A stretch of DNA of 5,256 bases from Cycloclasticus sp. (GTDB lineage Bacteria; Pseudomonadota; Gammaproteobacteria; Methylococcales; Cycloclasticaceae): the NCBI GenBank assembly GCA_012960055.1, contig DUCA01000084.1:1-5256 (forward strand), given 5' to 3'. Position 1 is the first letter of the stretch. Every line of letters begins with the position of its first letter. The notes under the pieces were generated by a model, which did not search any database, was not told the DNA's origin, and saw only the letters and a program-made list of their open reading frames with translations. A program made the translations under genes and the position numbers. Shown one piece after another: positions 1 to 5,256 of this stretch.

Positions 1-1649
1 TGCATTTGATGGGCAATGCGAATAAAGCGGGCGGAGAAATCAATGCCGGTAACGGTGTCAAAGTGTTGTGCCAGTTCAAAAGAAGCACGACCGACGGCGC
101 AACCTAAATCCAGCGCACGAACGGTCGGTTTGTTTTGTAACTTTTCCATGCAAAGGCGTGCACAATGGGCGGACAAATCTTCTACATCAAAATACGTCGA
201 ACCATAGTGAAAATGGCAATATTGCGAGACGGCGGTATCGGTTTCGTACATGGCGATTGGATTCTCTAAGGGTTGATTTGATTCCACATAGCGGAACCCT
301 GCGTGTTGATAAAAGTGGCGCCTAAAGGCGTAGCGCGCATGTTTGGTGGCTTCGTTGCCGGTTGAAATCCAGCAGCCGCCTTTAATGAGGTTGTGTCGGG
401 TGTCAAAAGTAGGGGTTGAAAAGTCATCGTACAAGGGATGCACTTCAAAGCCATCAAAGCCGCTGATGGGGGTTTCTGTCCACTGCCATGCATTGCCGAT
501 TAAGTCATGAAACTGACCAAATGCAAAATGATCAACGGGGCAGGCTGATGCCCAATGTTCTAGATTAATATTGCCCGGTGCTTTATCCCACTCTGGTTGA
601 TCCGGAATGTCGTGTAATTGGTGCAGATGGTGCCACTGTTCTTCACTGGGTAAGCGAATGGATTTGCCGATTTTGTCGCTCAGCCAATTACAAAACGCTT
701 TGGCTTCTAGGTAATTAACCTCGGCTGGCCAGTTCCACGGCATGGCTTGTTCTTCTAACAAGGTACGCAGTTCGTAGCGGTCTTCTTTTTTAATCCAAAA
801 CAACGGGTGTTCGGTTTTTTTGTATTGCACCCAATTCCAACCTTCATCTGTCCAATATTTTTTTTGCTGATAACCGTTGTCTTTAATAAAGCTCAGAAAC
901 TCGCCGTTGGAAACGAGGTATTTACTGGCGGAAAATGAGTCGATATCGACCCTTTTTTCGCCGTATTCATTATCCCAACCGTAGGTGGCGTGGCTTTTAT
1001 CTTTGCCCAGTCTTACTTGTCCGTTTTCAACGCTTAGTAATTGATTAGTCGGCGCATCGCCGGTATGTGGGCAGACGTTCCAGGTGGGGTGTCGCTGCAA
1101 ATACTCCAACGGTATTTGGCGAATAATGGCGGATGACGTTTCGATATGAATACGTTGGTGTTCAATGCCCATCAAGATAGGCCAAAACGGGCTTTCCCAT
1201 GTGAGGGGCAAATCTAGTGGTAACGAGGTAACCAGCGAGTCGATGAGTTGCAGTATAGTTTTTCTATACTCGCGTACTTCATCAATACTTGGCCAGTCGT
1301 AGTTTGCCTCGTTAAGGTCATCCCAAGACATTTCATCCACGCCGACGGCAAAAATGGATTCAAAACGTGGGTTAACGCGTTGGTTAATTAACGATGCCAG
1401 CATCAGTTTGTTGATGAAGAAGGTAGACGTATGACCATAATAAAAAACCAATGGGTGGCGTAATGCTTCGGCGTGCAAATAGAAGGCTTCGTCATTTTTA
1501 AGCACTTCGTATAGCTGCTCTTCAAGTTGGAATGTGTTGTGCAGATAGTCGCGAATTTCTTCGCGCTTTAATTCAGCGGTGCCGGTATTGAGTAATACGG
1601 TTCGGGTGTTTTTTGGATCGTTTGTTCTTTTGCTTATAACGGAGGACAT
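1..1649 (-). CDS. ovoA: 5-histidylcysteine sulfoxide synthase / mercaptohistidine methyltransferase OvoA (3' end cut by window)
   Basis: OvoA is an iron enzyme that joins cysteine to carbon 5 of histidine using oxygen, giving 5-histidylcysteine sulfoxide. Its C-terminal domain methylates 5-mercaptohistidine in the last step of ovothiol A synthesis. Translating from the ATG at 1649 gives 549 uninterrupted codons running off the left edge; the family is about 700 residues, so roughly 150 are missing. An N-terminal DinB-like domain (about 35-175) carries the HxxxHxE iron motif EHQRIHIE, with His164, His168 and Glu170. His73 in YGHTS is the likely third iron ligand. A formylglycine-generating-enzyme/sulfatase-modifying-like domain follows (about 210-455), with GNAWQWTE near 385-392, KGGCW at 423-427 and GFRYV at 451-455. 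The SAM methyltransferase domain begins near 470: motif I is DLGCAVGR (514-521), followed by GIDFS (535-539). Residues and domains are read directly; the function is family knowledge. The methyltransferase part separates it from EgtB-type ergothioneine enzymes. No other in-frame ATG, GTG or TTG lies between the preceding stop and 1649. Confidence 0.93.
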   Translation of the reverse strand, partial: MSSVISKRTNDPKNTRTVLLNTGTAELKREEIRDYLHNTFQLEEQLYEVLKNDEAFYLHAEALRHPLVFYYGHTSTFFINKLMLASLINQRVNPRFESIFAVGVDEMSWDDLNEANYDWPSIDEVREYRKTILQLIDSLVTSLPLDLPLTWESPFWPILMGIEHQRIHIETSSAIIRQIPLEYLQRHPTWNVCPHTGDAPTNQLLSVENGQVRLGKDKSHATYGWDNEYGEKRVDIDSFSASKYLVSNGEFLSFIKDNGYQQKKYWTDEGWNWVQYKKTEHPLFWIKKEDRYELRTLLEEQAMPWNWPAEVNYLEAKAFCNWLSDKIGKSIRLPSEEQWHHLHQLHDIPDQPEWDKAPGNINLEHWASACPVDHFAFGQFHDLIGNAWQWTETPISGFDGFEVHPLYDDFSTPTFDTRHNLIKGGCWISTGNEATKHARYAFRRHFYQHAGFRYVESNQPLENPIAMYETDTAVSQYCHFHYGSTYFDVEDLSAHCARLCMEKLQNKPTVRALDLGCAVGRASFELAQHFDTVTGIDFSARFIRIAHQM

Positions 1650-1674
1650 TTGAGTTCCATTTTTTGTTTTCCTT
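1634..1674 (-). promoter_or_regulatory. ovoA leader: Shine-Dalgarno and overlapping mini-ORF
   Basis: A good Shine-Dalgarno sequence, AAGGA (1670-1674), lies 9 nt before an ATG at 1658-1660. That ATG is not in the ovoA frame: it opens an 8-codon ORF reading MELKCPPL and stopping at 1634-1636. The ovoA ATG (1647-1649) lies inside this mini-ORF in another frame, 20 nt from the Shine-Dalgarno and with only a weak GGA 6 nt before it. Either ovoA initiates from the weak site, or the mini-ORF competes with or couples to ovoA translation. The arrangement is seen directly; any regulatory role is inference and chance is quite possible. Confidence 0.35.
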
Positions 1675-1724
1675 AGTCTATATCTGACCCTAGCAAAAAC
1701 AAAGTTATTACATGATTAGAAAAT

Positions 1725-1851
1725 TCAGCATAACGTAGCGAGCGTAGGCAAGACAAGGCAAAAATTGGCGAAAAAGCGTAGTTTATTGGAGTAAATGAGT
1801 ATTTTGAGCTGATTTTTAACGACGTATCGTCAAGCGCAGCAACTATGCTGA
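1725..1851. repeat. 127-bp imperfect palindromic intergenic repeat (MITE- or REP-like)
   Basis: The element is bounded by perfect 8-bp inverted ends, TCAGCATA (1725-1732) and TATGCTGA (1844-1851). Inner pairs share the same centre near 1788: AAAAAT (1760-1765) with ATTTTT (1812-1817), and TTTA (1782-1785) with TAAA (1792-1795) around a TTGGAG loop. Between these the arms match imperfectly, about 17 of 26 positions across 1760-1785. It holds no ORF and lies wholly between dctM and ovoA. From memory it resembles palindromic intergenic elements scattered through marine gammaproteobacterial genomes, but only one copy is in this window, so its repeat status is inferred. Transcribed, it could fold into a long hairpin that terminates or insulates. 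Confidence 0.6.
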
Positions 1852-1856
1852 GATCT

Positions 1857-1879
1857 CGAAAAATTGATTTGAATCAATT
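1857..1879 (-). terminator. Weak terminator-like hairpin at the end of dctM
   Basis: On the minus strand AATTGATT and AATCAATT form a perfect 8-bp inverted repeat (1862-1879) separated by two bases, followed directly by a short T run (1859-1863). The repeat overlaps the dctM stop codon at 1874-1876. The stem is almost all A-T and the loop very short, so it would be a weak intrinsic terminator. The larger palindrome just downstream may matter more. Confidence 0.3.
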
Positions 1880-3250
1880 GCCATAGATAACGGTGGGTAG
1901 CCACGTGGCAAGCTCTGGCCATGTAGCTAATAAGCTGAGTAAAAAGAGCTGAATGGCGATAAAAGGGGTAACGCCTTTGTAGATTTGGCTGGTTTTAATG
2001 GAGGCAGGCGCCACGCCGCGTAAATAGAACAAGGCAAAGCCAAAGGGAGGGGTTAAAAACGATGTTTGTAGGTTGAGCGCAATCATAATGCCCAGCCACA
2101 CAGGGCTGATGCCCATTGCCAATAAAATGGGCGCCACAATTGGCACTACCACGAAGGTGATTTCAATGAAATCGAGTACAAAGCCTAATAGAAACATTAC
2201 CAACATCACCACTAACATGGCGCCAAATACGCCGCCAGGTAAGTCAGATAACAGCTCTTCGATGAGCTCGTCGCCACCAAAGCCCCTAAACACCAGTGAA
2301 AAGAGCGATGCGCCAATGAGAATAAAAAACACCATGCTGGTGACTTGGGTGGTGCTTTGCGCTACGCCTTTTAATTGTTGGATGCTGAATTGCTGCTTCA
2401 GATAAGCGAGTAATGCTGCACCCATGGCGCCAACAGATGCGGCTTCTGTGGGCGTGGCAATACCGCCAATAATTGAACCGAGCACGGCAATAATTAGGAT
2501 AAGCGGTGGGAATAAGCCTTTGGCGAGGTCGACGAATAAACCGCTGTCGGATGTTTGTTTGGGTAAGGCTGGGCAAGCCGATGGTTTAAAAAACGCGATA
2601 CCAGCTAAGTAGAACAGGTATAAAATCACGAGAGTCATGCCGGGTATTAACGCGCCGGCAAACAGGTCACCAACGGACACGGTTTCGGGCGAGAAAACAC
2701 CCATATCCAGTTGTGCTTGTTGGTAGGCGGATGAAATCACATCGCCTAGCAAAACCAAGACAATAGACGGTGGGATGATTTGTCCGAGCGTGCCGGATGC
2801 ACAAATGGTGCCGCAGGCAAGGGCTGGGTCGTAGTTTCGCTTTAGCATGGTGGGCAAGGACAGTAGTCCCATCGTTACCACGGTTGCGCCCACAATGCCG
2901 GTACTGGCGGCCATTAACATGCCGACCAAAATAACCGAGAAGCCGAGCCCGCCAGGTAAGGTGCCAAACAGCTTTGACATATTTTCGAGCAAGCCTTCAG
3001 CGACGCTGGATTTTTCCAGCATCACGCCCATAAAGACAAACAAAGGCACGGCGACCAAGGTGTCGTTCTCAATAATGCCAAATAAGCGATTGGGTAGTGC
3101 TTCTAAAAAGGCAGAATCAAAGGTGCCAAAGTATTCACCTGCAAAGGCGAAGGCTAGCGCAGTACCGGCGAGGCTGATAGCAACGGGGTAGCCCATCAAT
3201 AGTACGATGAACACGGCGCCAAACATGTACAAGGCGATACTACCGTCCAT
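1874..3250 (-). CDS. TRAP transporter large permease subunit, DctM family
   Basis: This is the large membrane subunit of a tripartite ATP-independent periplasmic (TRAP) transporter, the part that moves solute with a sodium gradient in the inner membrane. The 458-residue product is very hydrophobic with about a dozen membrane segments, a normal DctM length. Family motifs include LPNRLFGIIENDTL (52-65), PLFVFMGVMLEKS (69-81), ASTGIVGATVV (115-125), SGTLGQIIPPSI (152-163), GGIATPTEAASVGA (262-275) and QTSFLTPPFGFALFYLRG (395-412). The style, with a long loop around residues 175-195, fits the group once labelled mannitol/chloroaromatic transport (FcbT3-like) better than classical C4-dicarboxylate DctM; this is a judgement from memory. 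The ATG at 3250 has AAGGGA 7 nt upstream inside dctQ, and the start overlaps the dctQ end by 11 bp, indicating coupled translation. Substrate unknown; no symbol is assigned because these names vary by substrate. Confidence 0.93.
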   Translation of the reverse strand: MDGSIALYMFGAVFIVLLMGYPVAISLAGTALAFAFAGEYFGTFDSAFLEALPNRLFGIIENDTLVAVPLFVFMGVMLEKSSVAEGLLENMSKLFGTLPGGLGFSVILVGMLMAASTGIVGATVVTMGLLSLPTMLKRNYDPALACGTICASGTLGQIIPPSIVLVLLGDVISSAYQQAQLDMGVFSPETVSVGDLFAGALIPGMTLVILYLFYLAGIAFFKPSACPALPKQTSDSGLFVDLAKGLFPPLILIIAVLGSIIGGIATPTEAASVGAMGAALLAYLKQQFSIQQLKGVAQSTTQVTSMVFFILIGASLFSLVFRGFGGDELIEELLSDLPGGVFGAMLVVMLVMFLLGFVLDFIEITFVVVPIVAPILLAMGISPVWLGIMIALNLQTSFLTPPFGFALFYLRGVAPASIKTSQIYKGVTPFIAIQLFLLSLLATWPELATWLPTVIYGN

Positions 3251-3752
3251 CAGATTTTCCCTTCAATACGCAAATGGATTTAAGTGCTTCCGATAGCCCT
3301 TGTAAAAACAGCAAACCGGCCATGAGTGGAATCAGGGATTTCAACAAAAACACAGCATCGATGCCGCCGGCTTCCCTAGAGCCTTCGTAATATGACCAAG
3401 AGGTGGCAACGTATGCCCAGCTAATCGCAAAAATAAAGGCGCAAACGGGGAGTAATAAAAAACAAGCCCCCAGCAGGTTTACCCATGCTTTGCCTTGAGC
3501 GCCAAAGCGTTGATACAAAATATCAACTCGAACGTGACCGTTAATTTTAAGCGTGTGGGCAATGGCGAGCATGAAAATTAGCCCGTGCATATAGGTAATG
3601 GATTCTTGAAAAGCGATGGAGCCGATGCTGAAGCCGTAGCGTAATACCACGATGCCGAACATCGTTAGCACCATTAAGGCTGTTAGCCATGCAACGGCAT
3701 TTGAAATACGTTCGTTAAAAGCATCAATAAGGGTGATGAATTTAGTAAGCAT
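3240..3752 (-). CDS. TRAP transporter small permease subunit, DctQ family
   Basis: The small membrane subunit partners the large permease in TRAP importers. The 170-residue product has the expected four membrane segments, at about 17-37, 48-68, 90-113 and 133-153. It carries the family hallmark GHVRVDILY (72-80) between segments 2 and 3. WSYYEGSREAGGI (119-131) before segment 4 is typical of the FcbT2/mannitol-chloroaromatic-type small subunits, matching the assignment of the large subunit. The gene starts 23 bp after thrB and overlaps the large subunit gene by 11 bp. No strong Shine-Dalgarno precedes the ATG at 3752, so translation may depend on ribosomes arriving from thrB. The usual third component, a periplasmic solute-binding protein, is not adjacent: upstream is thrB and downstream is an intergenic repeat. 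Confidence 0.9.
   Translation of the reverse strand: MLTKFITLIDAFNERISNAVAWLTALMVLTMFGIVVLRYGFSIGSIAFQESITYMHGLIFMLAIAHTLKINGHVRVDILYQRFGAQGKAWVNLLGACFLLLPVCAFIFAISWAYVATSWSYYEGSREAGGIDAVFLLKSLIPLMAGLLFLQGLSEALKSICVLKGKSDGR
3251..3263 (-). promoter_or_regulatory. Ribosome binding site of the TRAP large subunit gene, inside the small subunit gene
   Basis: AAGGGA (3258-3263) stands 7 nt before the ATG at 3248-3250, within the last codons of the small subunit gene. It supports this start and coupled expression of the two subunits. Confidence 0.6.
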
Positions 3753-3775
3753 GCCAATAAAGCCGTGATTTAGAG

Positions 3776-4723
3776 TTAGTGGTTTATTAAGTAATTATCA
3801 GGCGATTGTCTGCGTGCTAATAAAATTTGCTTCATGGCATCGGGGTCTTTTAAATGCGTCATTTCGCCTTCTTTTGGGAAGTGTACATCACGTAACCGAG
3901 ATAGCCAGAAACGGAACGCCGCGGCTCTGATAATCAGGGGCCAGCTTTCAATTTCTTCAGCGCTTAATGGGCGAATGCTTTGATAGGCTTGCATAAAAGC
4001 ATCGAATCGTTCTTTATCCAAACTGCCGTCTGAGGTGACGCACCAGTCGTTTACGGCGACAGCAATGTCGTAAATAAAATAGTCGTTACAGGCGTAATAA
4101 AAATCGATGATACCGGAGAGGTTATCGCCTGAAAACAAGGCGTTGTCCCTGAATAAGTCAGCGTGGATAACGCTTTGTGGTAAATCTAATCCACTGTAGT
4201 TTGTTTGAAATGTAAGTTCGTCGCGAATAAGTTCGGCGGACTCTTTGTCAACCAAGGGCATTAATAACTCAGCGGCTTGTTGTCGCCAGTTTGCGCCGCG
4301 GCTGTTATCGCGGTGAATATCCAATTGTAAACTGGCCATATGTAGCTTCGCCATGGATTGGCCAATAACCGCGCACTGGGTTGGGTTGGGTGATGTCACA
4401 TCGCCACCGTCCAGCTTTTCAACGAAAGCGGCAGGCTTGCCATTGAGGGTGGACAGGTAGGCGCCGTCATTATTGCGAATGGGTTGCGCGCTGGGCACGC
4501 CATTGGATGACACGAAGGCCATGATATTCAAGAAATACGGCAGCTCCTCGGCTTTTAATTCTTCAAAAAGCGTCAGTACATAATCACCGTTTGTAGTGGT
4601 GACAAAATAGTTTGTGTTTTCAATGCCCGAACTGATGCCCTGAAAATCAACCAGTTCACCAAGGGAATAATGCGCTAAATGACGAATGAGTTGAGCACGC
4701 TCAACAACTGTGTAAACAGACAT
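3776..4723 (-). CDS. thrB: Homoserine kinase, type II (aminoglycoside phosphotransferase fold)
   Basis: The enzyme phosphorylates homoserine with ATP to O-phosphohomoserine, the substrate of threonine synthase, in the cytoplasm. The 315-residue length and motifs match the Pseudomonas-type ThrB rather than the GHMP-fold ThrB of E. coli. An N-terminal nucleotide-binding region includes GISSGIENTNYFV (29-41) and YVLTLFE (48-54). The catalytic loop VIHADLFRDN (185-194) has Asp189 as probable base and Asn194. IIDFYYA (205-211) provides the metal-binding Asp207. A conserved tail motif RDVHFPKEGEMTHLKDP (278-294) is characteristic of this family. It lies 20 bp after the DUF2782 gene, an arrangement also known in Pseudomonas. 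The Shine-Dalgarno is poor, suggesting coupled translation in an operon. No other threonine-pathway genes (hom, thrC) are present in the window. Confidence 0.95.
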   Translation of the reverse strand: MSVYTVVERAQLIRHLAHYSLGELVDFQGISSGIENTNYFVTTTNGDYVLTLFEELKAEELPYFLNIMAFVSSNGVPSAQPIRNNDGAYLSTLNGKPAAFVEKLDGGDVTSPNPTQCAVIGQSMAKLHMASLQLDIHRDNSRGANWRQQAAELLMPLVDKESAELIRDELTFQTNYSGLDLPQSVIHADLFRDNALFSGDNLSGIIDFYYACNDYFIYDIAVAVNDWCVTSDGSLDKERFDAFMQAYQSIRPLSAEEIESWPLIIRAAAFRFWLSRLRDVHFPKEGEMTHLKDPDAMKQILLARRQSPDNYLINH

Positions 4724-4743
4724 GTGTGTATCGCGTTAAAGGG

Positions 4744-5085
4744 TTACCAGCTCAGTAATAACCATTGAGGAATGTTCATGCCGTCTTCAAGTGCTGAGCG
4801 GCGCGTTTCTAAGTTTCCGTCGCCATCGGTATCAACCATATAATAAACCGGCGCATTAGCAGGCGATATTTTTACCATGTACACGCTGCCGTTCACGCTG
4901 TATTCGGTGATGGTTTCTTTTTTCTTGCGGGTAATGGTGATGTCCGGCTCCATGGTTTCGCCACTGACGATTTGTGACGGTAATTCAGGGGGGGCTGGAG
5001 CAATCACGGGTTGGACGTCTGCAGCTACCACGTTAGCGGTGTAGGTGAACAATAATGATGCAAGAACGGCTAGTATGCGACGCAT
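4744..5085 (-). CDS. DUF2782 family small exported protein
   Basis: The function is unknown. The 113-residue product begins with a signal peptide: Arg2-Arg3, a hydrophobic stretch to about residue 20, and a probable cleavage near VVAA/D (19-23). A proline-rich linker follows (about 26-37). The conserved DUF2782 core runs from EPDITITRKK (46-55) through EYSVNGSVYMVKISP (61-75), VDTDGDGNLETRR (84-96) and the terminal PQWLLLSW (106-113). DTDGDG resembles a calcium-loop half-site, but only one is present, so metal binding is a guess. The start at 5085 is supported by AGGA (5092-5095), 7 nt upstream. The gene precedes thrB by 20 bp. This neighbourhood is conserved in Pseudomonas and relatives, where polA lies nearby; no functional link to threonine synthesis is apparent from the sequence. 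Confidence 0.85.
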   Translation of the reverse strand: MRRILAVLASLLFTYTANVVAADVQPVIAPAPPELPSQIVSGETMEPDITITRKKKETITEYSVNGSVYMVKISPANAPVYYMVDTDGDGNLETRRSALEDGMNIPQWLLLSW

Positions 5086-5115
5086 GTTTTTTCCTGAGGC
5101 TTAAAGATTAGTTTA

Positions 5116-5146
5116 ATTATGCCATTATCCGATGAGATTTGTACAA
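5116..5146 (-). promoter_or_regulatory. Possible sigma-70 promoter for the DUF2782-thrB group
   Basis: On the minus strand TTGTAC (5141-5146) and CATAAT (5116-5121) resemble -35 and -10 boxes. They are 19 bp apart, somewhat long, and lie about 30 bp before the DUF2782 start in the only gap upstream of the group. Both boxes deviate from consensus, so this is tentative. Confidence 0.3.
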
Positions 5147-5166
5147 CTTGCTGTTGGTCGACTAAA

Positions 5167-5256
5167 TTATAGTTCCATCAACACTTCCTCCTCTTCAATA
5201 GAAGGTGCAAAACCACGTTGTTCGTAGAAGTCGAAGATGGCTTTTAGGACTTCATA
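5167..5256 (-). CDS. C-terminal end of an unidentified protein (5' part outside the window)
   Basis: Of the three minus-strand frames, only this one stays open from the window edge, giving 29 codons to a TAA at 5167-5169. The tail contains an amphipathic YEVLKAIFDFYEQRGF stretch and an acidic run of four glutamates, and ends in VLMEL. I do not recognise the family from so short a piece. It is codirectional with the DUF2782 gene, with an 81-bp gap and no clear terminator between them. Confidence 0.5.
   Translation of the reverse strand, partial: YEVLKAIFDFYEQRGFAPSIEEEEVLMEL

Noticed and set aside
16..325. Overlapping plus-strand ORFs of 63 and 85 codons near the left edge
   Set aside because: They lie antisense to the well-supported ovoA reading frame and resemble no known family.
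266..493. Minus-strand ORF of 75 codons
   Set aside because: It is another frame of the ovoA sulfatase-modifying-like domain, whose own frame is continuous and carries the family motifs.
1..1649. Possible frameshift or pseudogene in ovoA
   Set aside because: Manual translation from 1649 to the edge gives 549 codons without a stop, with all expected motifs in one frame.
1650..1724. Sigma-70 promoter directly upstream of ovoA
   Set aside because: A/T-rich hexamers such as TATAGA occur, but no -35 box at acceptable spacing could be found.
1725..1851. CRISPR repeat or transposase remnant
   Set aside because: There is one palindromic unit only, no regularly spaced direct repeats, and no coding remnant inside it.
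2073..2405. Plus-strand ORF of 110 codons opposite dctM
   Set aside because: Its low-complexity Thr/Ser/Lys/Asn/Pro composition is typical of the antisense of membrane-protein codons; no promoter or family match.
2286..2576. Minus-strand ORF of 96 codons within dctM
   Set aside because: Out-of-frame shadow; rich in Arg/His/Cys and unlike any protein family I know.
2847..3191. Plus-strand ORF of 114 codons opposite dctM
   Set aside because: Same reasoning: antisense shadow of a hydrophobic coding region with biased composition.

Overview
The window looks like chromosomal DNA of a marine-type gammaproteobacterium, perhaps from the Cellvibrionales/Oceanospirillales side. This rests on the DUF2782-thrB gene pair, the type II (phosphotransferase-fold) homoserine kinase familiar from Pseudomonas and relatives, a full-size OvoA-type ovothiol enzyme, and a palindromic intergenic repeat of a style I associate with such genomes. 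The placement is an inference; there is no rRNA or other decisive marker.

Every gene I can support is on the minus strand, so the natural reading direction is from base 5256 down to base 1. In that order: (i) the last 29 codons of an unidentified gene ending at 5167; (ii) an 81-bp gap with a possible promoter; (iii) a small secreted DUF2782 protein (4744-5085); (iv) homoserine kinase thrB (3776-4723); (v) the small (DctQ-type, 3240-3752) and large (DctM-type, 1874-3250) membrane subunits of a TRAP transporter; (vi) a 224-bp intergenic region holding a weak terminator-like hairpin, a 127-bp imperfect palindrome and the ovoA leader; (vii) the first 549 codons of ovoA, cut by the left edge.

Genes iii to vi are tightly packed: gaps of 20 and 23 bp, then an 11-bp overlap between the two TRAP genes. 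They could be one transcript. thrB makes O-phosphohomoserine for threonine synthesis. The TRAP pair would form the membrane part of a sodium-driven importer of an organic acid or related solute, but no periplasmic binding protein (DctP type) lies in the window. ovoA follows a larger gap and probably has its own control. It makes the sulfur-histidine intermediate of ovothiol, an antioxidant thiol.

No CRISPR array, tRNA, rRNA, transposase or phage gene is visible. I see no clear evidence of a wholly new system. The points most worth a second look are the palindromic repeat, the binding-protein-less TRAP pair behind thrB, and the overlapping mini-ORF at the ovoA start.
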